From the NCBI RefSeq assembly GCF_047219225.1, contig NZ_CP178208.1, positions 558,001-622,000 of the forward strand: 64,000 nt of DNA, in the 5' to 3' direction. The first letter of the stretch is position 1; each line of letters opens with the position of its first letter. Of the stretch, positions 19,005 through 27,015 are shown piece after piece. Under the pieces are notes generated by a model, which saw only the letters and a program-made list of their open reading frames with translations, did no database searches and had not been told where the DNA came from. Source of the stretch: IMCC45349 sp047219225 (GTDB taxonomy: Bacteria > Bacteroidota > Bacteroidia > Flavobacteriales > Flavobacteriaceae). The position numbers and the translations under genes are program-made.

Positions 19005-20126
19005 ATGACCTTTAATTTATTTAATACAATAATTGTTACTGGCATTATACAAGGTATAATTTTTACTATTATAGTGCTCAGCTCTAAGAAATATAAATCT
19101 AAAAGCACACTCATATTAACTGCTCTTATATTTATTTATTCTCTTGGCAATTTGCAATATATTTTAGCAGACATTAGTGTAATTTCACTATGGAATATGT
19201 ACAAGTACATCTACCTCCCTACAGCCTCTTTAATTCCTGTTCTAATATACTACTACATATCAACTTATTTATTTCACAAAAAACCTTTAGGTAAAAAAAA
19301 ACTATTGTTACTCCCTTTTACTTTTTTCTTATCATTAACCTTATCCTTCAGAATCATTTACTGTTTTAGCACAACCAATGACAATATTGATAAGCTCTAC
19401 ACATTAACAATTCAAACCAACGAAATTTTTTCGGTTATTTTTTCACTTATTCTTATAGCATTGTCATTCAAAATGATTTCAGACTATAAAAAAACTTTAA
19501 GAGAATTCAATAAAGAGCTTATTAGACTAGATTTAAATTGGCTAAAGTTTATATTGAGCTTTATTCTTGTTTTTACTTTAATTTGGGCTTATTTCACGTA
19601 TAGAAACATCTTTGTCGAAAATGACAAACCAAACTTTTATCTTTTATGGATTGGTATTGCTACAATAATTTATTTACTAGGTCATATTGGCATCTATAAA
19701 TACGGTATTATTTTAGAAAGAAAAAAATTACGAACCATATCAATACTTAGCAATAGGGCAAAAAAAAACGAAGTAACAAATGAACATATAGCAGAATTAG
19801 AGTTTTTAATGAAGCAAGAAAAATTCTACTTAAATCCTAATCTATCATTAGAAACTGTAGCAAAAAGACTAAATATAAGCCCTAGCTATTTATCTCGACT
19901 TATACACAACGAATTAAATACTAGCTTCTCAAACTATGTTCACTTATATCGAATTAACGAAGCCAAAAGCTACCTGTCAAACCCAGAATTTTCTAACTAT
20001 ACTATTGTAGCAATAGGTCTTGAAGCTGGCTTTAACTCGAGATCATCTTTTTTTGGTGTTTTTAAAAAAGAAACTGGGCAAACACCATTAGAATTTAAAA
20101 AAGCACACCTTAAAAAGTCCACATAA
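19005..20126 (+). CDS. Membrane-anchored AraC-family transcriptional regulator
   Basis: A 373-residue protein with about seven hydrophobic helices in the first 235 residues, followed by a short linker (RKKLRTISILSNRAKK) and a C-terminal AraC/XylS DNA-binding domain. The domain's two helix-turn-helix units are ETVAKRLNISPSYLSRLIHN and TIVAIGLEAGFNSRSSFFGV, ending with the family signature KKETGQTPLEFKK. This layout of a multi-pass membrane sensor joined to an AraC domain is common in Flavobacteriia and implies that the regulator binds DNA while in the inner membrane. The signal it senses is unknown. The secreted-protein pair that starts 200 bp downstream on the same strand is an obvious candidate target. 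Confidence 0.93.
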   Translation: MTFNLFNTIIVTGIIQGIIFTIIVLSSKKYKSKSTLILTALIFIYSLGNLQYILADISVISLWNMYKYIYLPTASLIPVLIYYYISTYLFHKKPLGKKKLLLLPFTFFLSLTLSFRIIYCFSTTNDNIDKLYTLTIQTNEIFSVIFSLILIALSFKMISDYKKTLREFNKELIRLDLNWLKFILSFILVFTLIWAYFTYRNIFVENDKPNFYLLWIGIATIIYLLGHIGIYKYGIILERKKLRTISILSNRAKKNEVTNEHIAELEFLMKQEKFYLNPNLSLETVAKRLNISPSYLSRLIHNELNTSFSNYVHLYRINEAKSYLSNPEFSNYTIVAIGLEAGFNSRSSFFGVFKKETGQTPLEFKKAHLKKST

Positions 20127-20329
20127 TTGACATATTAAAAAAATTTGGACTTAAAAAAAATCGTACAAAGATATCTTTACAATAATTCCTTTTCAATATA
20201 AGATAATTACCAATATTGACATCTAGGAGATTACATGCTCTATCATCATCCATTTGAATTTAATTAATAGCAACTCTGTGCTTTTTAAAACTCATAGCAC
20301 TATTGATCAACAATCTAAAACTATTAATT

Positions 20330-21400
20330 ATGAAAAATTTTATTTTCCTTATCAAAAAGCCCTTAGTCCTTTTCTTATTTTTAACACCTTTGTTTTTACT
20401 AGCTCAAACAACACATACTGTTAATAATAATCCTGATGTATCAACTGATTTTACCGATTTACAATCAGCTATTAATGCGGCATCAGCTGGTGATATCTTA
20501 TATGTTCAGCATTCCCCAACATCCTACGGAAATGTTACTTTAAATAAAGATTTAACTATTGTTGGTCGTTCACATTCGGATGCTGGTTACACAACCTCAA
20601 TTGGCACTATGAGCATTAGCAATGGTGCTAGTAATGCTACTGTAACTGGTTGTGACATCAACTCTTTAAACCAAACTGGAAGTGCTTCAACAATAGATGG
20701 GCTTTCATTTTTTGATAATGACATCAATTCTTTTGGACTAGGCAGCACTCATACTTTTACCAACTTGAATTTACAAGGCAATGTATTTAGGAGTACATTT
20801 ACATTATCACAAAATTCTTCAAACGTTACTATTACTAACAATCTTTTTTTTAGTGGAAGTATTTCTTTCTACATGGTAGACACGCTATTCTTCAGCTATA
20901 ACGTTATGGGGAATACTGGTAATATGAGCATTAACAATTATGCCACTACTAATTCACAGCTAAATATTAGCAACTGCATTTTTGTTTTAAATGCCAATGG
21001 AGATCGAACAGTTACCTTGAATAGAAACGGTACAAATACAATTCAAGTTGATGATTGTGTTACCTACAACTATAATAACACATACATGTACAATTTTGAA
21101 ACTGACACTTACATAACCATTAATGCTAATGTGCAAGAAAATACGAATCCTTTGTTCACTAATGTTACTCCTGCTACTCCAGCTTCAATAGCTGGAACAC
21201 AGTCAAATTATGATCCTCTTAATGATGATTTAACCTTACAAGGAGGGTCTCCTGTAAACAATGACGGACTTTATCAAGGTTATAATTTTATTAACTTAGG
21301 AATACCAACAGGATATCCAAGCATAAAAATATTATCACATGATCCAACAATAGCTAAAAACGGAAATTTAAGTGTTACTATTGAGGCTAAAACTAATTAA
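20330..21400 (+). CDS. Secreted parallel beta-helix-like protein
   Basis: A 356-residue protein with signal peptide MKNFIFLIKKPLVLFLFLTPLFLLAQ. I use the ATG at 20330; an in-frame TTG at 20303 would add nine residues ahead of a complete signal peptide. After DFTDLQSAINAASAGDILYV, which is typical of the first turn of right-handed beta-helix proteins, the chain consists of short Asn/Ser/Thr-rich repeats (NVTITNNLFFSG, LNISNCIFVLN, FSYNVMGNTGN) like pectate-lyase-type coils. I see no catalytic motif, and the C-terminus (SVTIEAKTN) lacks a T9SS sorting domain. The next gene starts 11 bp later, so they form an operon and may be surface partners. Confidence 0.85.
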   Translation: MKNFIFLIKKPLVLFLFLTPLFLLAQTTHTVNNNPDVSTDFTDLQSAINAASAGDILYVQHSPTSYGNVTLNKDLTIVGRSHSDAGYTTSIGTMSISNGASNATVTGCDINSLNQTGSASTIDGLSFFDNDINSFGLGSTHTFTNLNLQGNVFRSTFTLSQNSSNVTITNNLFFSGSISFYMVDTLFFSYNVMGNTGNMSINNYATTNSQLNISNCIFVLNANGDRTVTLNRNGTNTIQVDDCVTYNYNNTYMYNFETDTYITINANVQENTNPLFTNVTPATPASIAGTQSNYDPLNDDLTLQGGSPVNNDGLYQGYNFINLGIPTGYPSIKILSHDPTIAKNGNLSVTIEAKTN

Positions 21401-21411
21401 AAACCAACCTT

Positions 21412-23850
21412 ATGAAAACGCAAATCACAATAGTTTTATGCTATTGCTTGAGTATTCTTGGGTTTGGACAGTCTATAGATGATATAGAATATTTCTTTAA
21501 TACTGATCCAGGTTTTGGACAAGCAACATCAATAGCACCTGATAGTAATTCAGGAAACTTAACTCAAACATTATCCATACCAACTGGTTCTCTCACAGGA
21601 TTTAACAGCCTTTACATAAGAACTCAAGATAATTTAGGTATATGGACGATGTATGAAAAAAGAGAATTATATATTACCGACTTTATTCCACTTGTAGGAG
21701 CTGCAGAAATTGTATCAGCAGAGTATTTTTTTAATACAGATCCAGGTTTTGGCAATGGCATCACTCTTTCTGTAAATGCAAACTCAGGAAACGTAACACA
21801 ATCTTATTCCATTCCCCTCGGCTCTTTAACGGGATTCAATAGTCTATACATTAGAACCTTAGATGATTTAGGAATATGGAGCTTATATGAAAAACGTATA
21901 TTTTTTGTCACAGACTTTACACCTTTAGCAGGAGCTACAAATATTGCCGATGCTGAGTATTTTTACAATACAGATCCTGGCTTTGGAAATGGCACACCTA
22001 TTACTGTAGATGCAAATACAGGAGATTTAACACAAATAATTTCAATCCCTGTAAATTCCCTTCAAGGTTTTAACAGTTTATATATTAGAACACAAGACGA
22101 TTTAGGTGTATGGAGTTTGTATGAAAAACGCATATTCTTTGTAGAAGATGACATTGTTTTAACAATCCCTACACTTACAGGTGCAGAATATTTTTATGAT
22201 GCTGATCCAGGTTTTGGCAATGGAACTCCAACTACAATTACTACAACTGGAAACCCAGATGAGTTTACAGTGGAATTAGGAACCACTGAAGTATCATGTG
22301 ATTTTCATGATTTCTATCTTCGTTTGCAAAATTCTGATGGTACTTGGTCTTTATATGACTATAGCATAGACTTGGAAGTATTTGACAATGCTAACCCAAC
22401 GATAGTTGTTTTTCCAGATATAACCGCAGAATTAGATGCCAATGGAGAAGCTTCAATTACACTTGCTGATGTAAACAATGGTACTTTTGATGATTGTGAA
22501 CTTGTATCAGTAGTACTAAACCAAGCTCAATTTGACTATACATGTGCTGATTTAGGAATAAATACAGTAACTGTAACTGCCACTGATGCTGAAGATAAAG
22601 TTAGCAATCAAGATGTTGACATTACAGTTGTAGACTTAATTAATCCAGTCGCAATTGCACAAGACATTACAATACAATTAGATGCTAATGGAGAAGCTAC
22701 AATTACAGGTGCTCAAATTGACAATGGCTCTACAGACAACTGTTCAGTAGACAGTTTTTCTTTAGACGTATCCAGTTTTAATTGTAGTAACCTTGGTAAT
22801 AACACTGTAACATTAACAGCGATAGATCAAAGCGGAAACAATAGTACAAATGCTCCAACAGCAACTGTAACTGTTGAAGACAACATAAATCCAACTGTTA
22901 ACACACAAAATATCACCATACAACTAGATGCTAATGGAGACGCTTCAATAACAGCAAATCAAATAGACAACAACTCTACTGACAACTGTACTATTGACTC
23001 TCGAAGTATTGATATTTCTACTTTTACTTGTGCAGATTTAGGTCCAAACACAGTAACATTGACTGTCACTGATCAAAGTGGAAATTCTGAGAACAATACA
23101 GCTACCGTAACAGTAGAAGATACTGTAAACCCAATTGTTAACACTCAAAACATTACTGTGCAACTAGATGCCAACGGAAACGCTTCTATCACTGCTAGCG
23201 AAATAGACAATAACTCTACAGATAATTGTACTATTGACTCTCGAAGTATTGATATTTCTACTTTTACCTGTACAGACTTAGGAGCTAATACAGTAACACT
23301 AACTGTAACTGACCAAAGCGGAAACTCAGAAAACGATACTGCTACTGTAACTGTTGAAGATACTATTAATCCTGTAGCAATTGGTCAAGATATAACTATT
23401 GATATAAATGGAAATCCTTCCATTACAATTACAGCAAACGATGTTAATAATGGCTCCTACGACAATTGTGGTTTTGTCTTAAGTATTGATGTTGACACAT
23501 TCACCCAAGAAGGAGTTTTCCCAGTAGTTTTAACAGCAACTGACGTCTTTGGGAATGAACACTCCACTACAGTTATGGTTACTGTAGAAGATAGTACTTT
23601 GGGACTTGAAGATTTAACTATTTCTCCGAAAAACATTAAACTCTATCCTGTTCCAGTCAATAATCAACTATTTATTTCAACAAAATTAATAATTGATATT
23701 ATTGATATTTATGACATTAACGGGAAGCACATTAAGACAATTAACAATCCAAATTTAAGTATTCAAACTAATGATTTATCATCTGGTGTATATTTTATAA
23801 AATTCAAAATTGAAAATTCTTTTGTTACCAAACGGATTATAAAAGAATAG
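21412..23850 (+). CDS. T9SS cargo protein with two families of tandem repeats
   Basis: An 812-residue protein with a signal peptide (MKTQITIVLCYCLSILGFGQ). First come four modules of about 75 residues (about residues 20-320), each with AEYFFNTDPGFGNG, GFNSLYIRT and DLGIWSLYEKR. Next are about five HYR-like immunoglobulin-fold modules of about 80 residues (QNITIQLDANGxASITAxQIDNN ... TVTLTVTDQSGN). The end is a type A sorting domain (LYPVPVNNQLFISTKL, IYDINGKHIKT, LSSGVYFIKF). It should cross the inner membrane by Sec and the outer membrane by T9SS, then be attached to or released from the cell surface. Two HYR modules are nearly identical in DNA, which points to recent duplication. A strong terminator follows. 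Confidence 0.92.
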   Translation: MKTQITIVLCYCLSILGFGQSIDDIEYFFNTDPGFGQATSIAPDSNSGNLTQTLSIPTGSLTGFNSLYIRTQDNLGIWTMYEKRELYITDFIPLVGAAEIVSAEYFFNTDPGFGNGITLSVNANSGNVTQSYSIPLGSLTGFNSLYIRTLDDLGIWSLYEKRIFFVTDFTPLAGATNIADAEYFYNTDPGFGNGTPITVDANTGDLTQIISIPVNSLQGFNSLYIRTQDDLGVWSLYEKRIFFVEDDIVLTIPTLTGAEYFYDADPGFGNGTPTTITTTGNPDEFTVELGTTEVSCDFHDFYLRLQNSDGTWSLYDYSIDLEVFDNANPTIVVFPDITAELDANGEASITLADVNNGTFDDCELVSVVLNQAQFDYTCADLGINTVTVTATDAEDKVSNQDVDITVVDLINPVAIAQDITIQLDANGEATITGAQIDNGSTDNCSVDSFSLDVSSFNCSNLGNNTVTLTAIDQSGNNSTNAPTATVTVEDNINPTVNTQNITIQLDANGDASITANQIDNNSTDNCTIDSRSIDISTFTCADLGPNTVTLTVTDQSGNSENNTATVTVEDTVNPIVNTQNITVQLDANGNASITASEIDNNSTDNCTIDSRSIDISTFTCTDLGANTVTLTVTDQSGNSENDTATVTVEDTINPVAIGQDITIDINGNPSITITANDVNNGSYDNCGFVLSIDVDTFTQEGVFPVVLTATDVFGNEHSTTVMVTVEDSTLGLEDLTISPKNIKLYPVPVNNQLFISTKLIIDIIDIYDINGKHIKTINNPNLSIQTNDLSSGVYFIKFKIENSFVTKRIIKE

Positions 23851-23875
23851 CTATTAATCCATAATTAGTTAGTTT

Positions 23876-23914
23876 AAAACAAGGGACTATATAGAGAATA
23901 GTCCCTTGTTTTTA
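23876..23914 (+). terminator. Intrinsic terminator of the 20.3-23.9 kb operon
   Basis: A perfect 15-bp stem (AAAACAAGGGACTAT at 23876-23890 with its complement at 23898-23912), a 7-nt loop and a T-run. It lies 25 bp beyond the stop codon. Confidence 0.9.
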
Positions 23915-23977
23915 TCAGTAGTTTGTTAGTTGTAATAAAAAGAATTAAAACAAGTTTTACTCTACAAATAGGAAAGT

Positions 23978-24793
23978 TTACCGTTTAATTAAAACGACTA
24001 TTTTATCCCACTTCCAAATTAGAAAAGTAACCAACAAGAAAAACCCATTGAAGATTACTAAAAACATGATAAAAGGCGCCCAAGTTTCAAAGGTATTTAC
24101 ATCAGTCAGATAAAATATACTATTACTGTCATTAGTATTACTTATCAAATGACGTGTTGCCCAATTATTCCCCAAATGTAATCCTATTGGAAACCATAAA
24201 GTTTTAGATTTTAATAAAGCAGTTGCAAATAACAAATGGCCAACAGGAATAGATACCGCAAGCAGAATTATCAATCCTCTTTGTTGCAGTACATTTTCAT
24301 CTAAAACATGAATTAGCATAAACAAGATTGAAAAGATAATATTTGCCACAACCACATTAGATACTTCAATCGTTTTCTTAAACAAATAGCCTCTAAACAA
24401 AAATTCTTCAGTAGCCACTTGAGGTAAAATAAAATAGAAAGCTAATAATAATGTTGCATAATCTATTGAATTTTCCATCTCAAAGGTTTCACCCAAATAC
24501 AATGCTTTTAAATAAGTTGCTCCAAATAAAGCAACCATACCAATGCCAATTCCAAGTGGTAAAAACGAAAGATTTTTTAGACTAAAGTTTAATCCAATAG
24601 ATGCTAATGTCTTTCCTTCAGTTTTATAGAGCAACCAAGTCACCACAAACAAAAGCACAGGTGATACATAAGGTACATATTCTTTTATAAATCCTTTACT
24701 TGTCAGTCCACTTATAAATAATACTAAAACGAAAAGTATAAGCGCCAATACAAATCTTGACACTTTTGGATAAGTTTTAAATAGCACTTTCAT
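23978..24793 (-). CDS. CPBP family intramembrane metalloprotease
   Basis: A 271-residue polytopic protein with about eight hydrophobic helices. It carries the CPBP (CAAX protease and bacteriocin-processing, Abi) motifs: EEFLFRG at 129-135 (the EExxxR motif), His162 in LIHVLDE, and HLGNNWATR with His206 and Asn210. These residues form the metal site in the membrane. Substrates of bacterial members are mostly unknown; some process peptides or protect against bacteriocins. It overlaps the preceding CPBP gene by 17 bp, which implies translational coupling, and is the third gene of a unit headed by an XRE-DUF4870 regulator. Confidence 0.93.
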   Translation of the reverse strand: MKVLFKTYPKVSRFVLALILFVLVLFISGLTSKGFIKEYVPYVSPVLLFVVTWLLYKTEGKTLASIGLNFSLKNLSFLPLGIGIGMVALFGATYLKALYLGETFEMENSIDYATLLLAFYFILPQVATEEFLFRGYLFKKTIEVSNVVVANIIFSILFMLIHVLDENVLQQRGLIILLAVSIPVGHLLFATALLKSKTLWFPIGLHLGNNWATRHLISNTNDSNSIFYLTDVNTFETWAPFIMFLVIFNGFFLLVTFLIWKWDKIVVLIKR

Positions 24794-25499
24794 GATGATT
24801 GATTTCTAGTTGTGGGTATAATTTTGTTTTTAGTATTAGCTTCACAACCACTAGCATCATGATTGAAGGAAATAAGCCCTTAAATAAATTAAAGAAAAGC
24901 CAATCCCAATCTTTTACATCTATTCTAGACATCTCTTGAAAGATAAGCTCACCATAAGGTTGTGATTCAAAAAAGCATGCATTTATAAAATTTACACCCA
25001 AGTGAAACCCAAGTCCCAGCATAATGGATTTGGTTTTATAAAAACTATATGCCCAAACATAACCTGTAAATCCAGTAACCAAAAGCACATAAGCTAGAAG
25101 AATAATGCGCTCACCAATAATACCATAAGAGAACCAATGGTATACACCAAATACAATAGCAGAGATCCAAATGGCTTTTGTGGCTCCAATTCTTTGAATT
25201 AAAATATAAAGAATCGCGCCTCTAAACACTAAATCCTCAGTTAACGCAGACCTGATATGATAAACGAAAGCATCAAAAACAGCACTGTAATTTATAGGTT
25301 TGGATTGCCACTCCACTTTCAAAAGCATCGTCTCTATATAAATGTTGACCAATATAATAACTACAATAGCTATGAACCCAATTACAAACTGAATGCCTCT
25401 ATTTACATTTGGCACTACACCTAACACTTCAATATTTTTTTTCTCAATAAAATGCAATAGCAACCATGAGATTACTATAATGACTAATAATCCTAACAT
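24777..25499 (-). CDS. CPBP family intramembrane metalloprotease (second copy)
   Basis: A 240-residue polytopic membrane protein. Motif 1 is TEDLVFRG at residues 87-94, so the usual EExxxR is ED here, a conservative change that would still supply a carboxylate. Motif 2 has His121 in GVYHWFSYG, and motif 3 is FHLGVNFIN with His166 and Asn170. It is clearly divergent from the overlapping CPBP gene downstream rather than a recent duplicate. It lies 21 bp after the XRE-DUF4870 gene. The two proteases may form a heteromer or act on different peptides; neither is shown by sequence. Confidence 0.9.
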   Translation of the reverse strand: MLGLLVIIVISWLLLHFIEKKNIEVLGVVPNVNRGIQFVIGFIAIVVIILVNIYIETMLLKVEWQSKPINYSAVFDAFVYHIRSALTEDLVFRGAILYILIQRIGATKAIWISAIVFGVYHWFSYGIIGERIILLAYVLLVTGFTGYVWAYSFYKTKSIMLGLGFHLGVNFINACFFESQPYGELIFQEMSRIDVKDWDWLFFNLFKGLFPSIMMLVVVKLILKTKLYPQLEINHHESAI

Positions 25500-25520
25500 A
25501 ATATGATATTTTAAAAAAGG

Positions 25521-26090
25521 TTATGCCGCTTTTGGCTTTAAGAAAGAAATCGCTAAAGGATACTTGCATGTACCATGCTCTAAAGAAGACATGATATTTC
25601 TAACGGTAACGATGATACTAAATAAGACAATCAAACCTGTAATAAAGAAATTAAAACCAGGAATGATAAAAAAGATTAACAAACTCAGTATAAAATATAA
25701 AGTGATAGACATATGAAAATTAACCACAGCTCTACCATGTGCATCATAAATTTTATTATCATCTGCTTTACTTATCCAAACAAATAATGGAATTAAGATA
25801 TTAGCAAAAGGAATGATGATTCCAAAAAATGGAGACGCATGAATAAGCAACATCCATTTTCTTTGAATTTTTTCTTCTTTAGGATCATCCAAAACGATTA
25901 AATCCTCGACCTCAACATCCAATCCTGCTGCTAATAATTTTACAGTTTGCAAATGCGGATTAACTTCTCCTTTTTCTATACGTTGAATTGTACGCACACC
26001 AACCGTAGTTTTATCTGAAAGTTCTTCTTGGGTATACCCTTTTAACTTACGTTGATAAACTAAATTTTCTTTTAATGATTGATTTTTCAT
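25521..26090 (-). CDS. XRE-type helix-turn-helix regulator fused to a DUF4870 membrane domain
   Basis: A 189-residue protein. Residues 1-65 form a Cro/CI-type DNA-binding domain (YQRKLKGYTQEELSDKTTVG, VRTIQRIEKGEVNPHLQTVK, LLAAGLDVEVEDLI). Residues 80-180 contain a DUF4870/Tic20-like domain with about three membrane helices (HASPFFGIIIPFANILIPLF, VNFHMSITLYFILSLLIFFI, ISFLK end). The regulator is therefore tethered to the inner membrane. As first gene of the unit with two CPBP proteases it may control its own operon, and one of the proteases could in principle cut it, giving a regulated-proteolysis circuit. That last step is inference. Confidence 0.92.
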   Translation of the reverse strand: MKNQSLKENLVYQRKLKGYTQEELSDKTTVGVRTIQRIEKGEVNPHLQTVKLLAAGLDVEVEDLIVLDDPKEEKIQRKWMLLIHASPFFGIIIPFANILIPLFVWISKADDNKIYDAHGRAVVNFHMSITLYFILSLLIFFIIPGFNFFITGLIVLFSIIVTVRNIMSSLEHGTCKYPLAISFLKPKAA

Positions 26091-26110
26091 GTTCTATGAT
26101 TTTGTTGGTA

Positions 26111-26118
26111 CAAATGTA
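26111..26118 (-). promoter_or_regulatory. Probable -7 element of the XRE-CPBP operon
   Basis: Read on minus this is TACATTTG, an exact TAnnTTTG match, 20 bp upstream of the ATG at 26090. No TTG is present at the expected -33 distance, as might be expected for a regulated promoter. Confidence 0.45.
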
Positions 26119-26370
26119 TAGTGCTATGCTCGTTTTTCTCACGCCATTTAAATGTCACCTATATGTCAAATATAGTGTTTATAAGGGTTTCAAACGAAAT
26201 AAATTAAAAAAGGATGTCTTTTATAAATAGAAAAACAAAAATCACAAAAACACATTAAAAGGCTATATTTAAATTTTACCAATTGAATTTGCAGGAAAAA
26301 TTGGCTAACTTTGTTAACGTCTTACACAAGCCATTGAAACAGGCTCATATCACTAAGTTGTGTTTAATTA

Positions 26371-26871
26371 ATGAATAAGAGCAATTCAAATATTAACTTG
26401 ATAGAACAAGGACAAGGTTTAGGCGTTCTAAAGTTTGGACTTGAAAGGAATGCTGTGGAACTGATTCTTGGTGTGCCTGATGAAAAAGAGAAGTACTCCT
26501 ATTCGAAAGACGAAGAAGACTTAACCGAAAGTTGGCATTATGACAACCTAGATTTGTCTCTAGGGTTTGACGAAGAAGATGATTGGCGATTAGTGACTAT
26601 CGCCATCACTTCAACGGAATATAATTTCAAAGGATTTTCGCCAATTGGATTGACCAAAGATGAATTGAAAAATAAATTAGACACTATCGGGATAAATGAC
26701 CTTGAATTTGAAGATTGGTCATCGATAGAAAGTCCTTCGCATGAATTACTTTCTTCAGATTCATTGGGAATCAATTTCTGGTTTGATGAAAATCGACTAA
26801 GTGAAGTTCAATGGGGACCACTATTTATTGACGATGAAACAATTAATTGGCCAGAAATAAATAAAAACTAA
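26371..26871 (+). CDS. Acidic cytoplasmic protein of unknown function
   Basis: A 166-residue protein without signal peptide or membrane segment. It is Asp/Glu-rich, with tryptophans in the pattern ESWHYDNLDLSLGFDEEDDW, LEFEDWSSIESP and EVQWGPLFIDDETINWPE. The start GLGVLKFGLERNAVELILGVPDE is reminiscent of small domains found in stand-alone immunity-like or SMI1/KNR4-like proteins, but I cannot assign a family. It stands alone between two minus-strand units, and its flanks carry GTTAAC hexamers and a bulged hairpin, described separately. It could be a gene cassette-like acquisition. Codon use is a little richer in G than in neighbouring genes. Confidence 0.8.
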   Translation: MNKSNSNINLIEQGQGLGVLKFGLERNAVELILGVPDEKEKYSYSKDEEDLTESWHYDNLDLSLGFDEEDDWRLVTIAITSTEYNFKGFSPIGLTKDELKNKLDTIGINDLEFEDWSSIESPSHELLSSDSLGINFWFDENRLSEVQWGPLFIDDETINWPEINKN

Positions 26872-26903
26872 ACACAACAATGACTAAAATGCATGCCCAA
26901 CCT

Positions 26904-26941
26904 ATCTAACCGTTGCACGACATTTTAGCCTGAACGTTAAC
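26904..26941 (+). repeat. Bulged inverted repeat, possible attC-like recombination site
   Basis: ATCTAAC at 26904-26910 fits the attC R'' box RYYYAAC. TAAC, GTT and CA (26907-26917) pair with TG, AAC and GTTA (26931-26939) to give nine base pairs with two unpaired bases (C26911, G26915) and a 13-nt loop. GTTAAC at 26936 matches another GTTAAC at 26313, 623 bp upstream on the other side of the gene. The stem is much shorter than known attC sites, and the R' box matches only in part. Confidence 0.3.
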
Positions 26942-26946
26942 AAACC

Positions 26947-26980
26947 AAAAAAAGCTAACCAATTACAGTTAGCTTTTTTA
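26947..26980. terminator. Bidirectional intrinsic terminator
   Basis: AAAAAAAGCTAAC (26947-26959) pairs with GTTAGCTTTTTT (26968-26979) around an 8-nt loop. It lies between convergent genes, the 26371 gene on plus and asnB on minus, with A- and T-runs suited to both directions. Confidence 0.88.
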
Positions 26981-27015
26981 TAAACAAACCTTAAAAACCC
27001 TTAACTAACAAGAAT

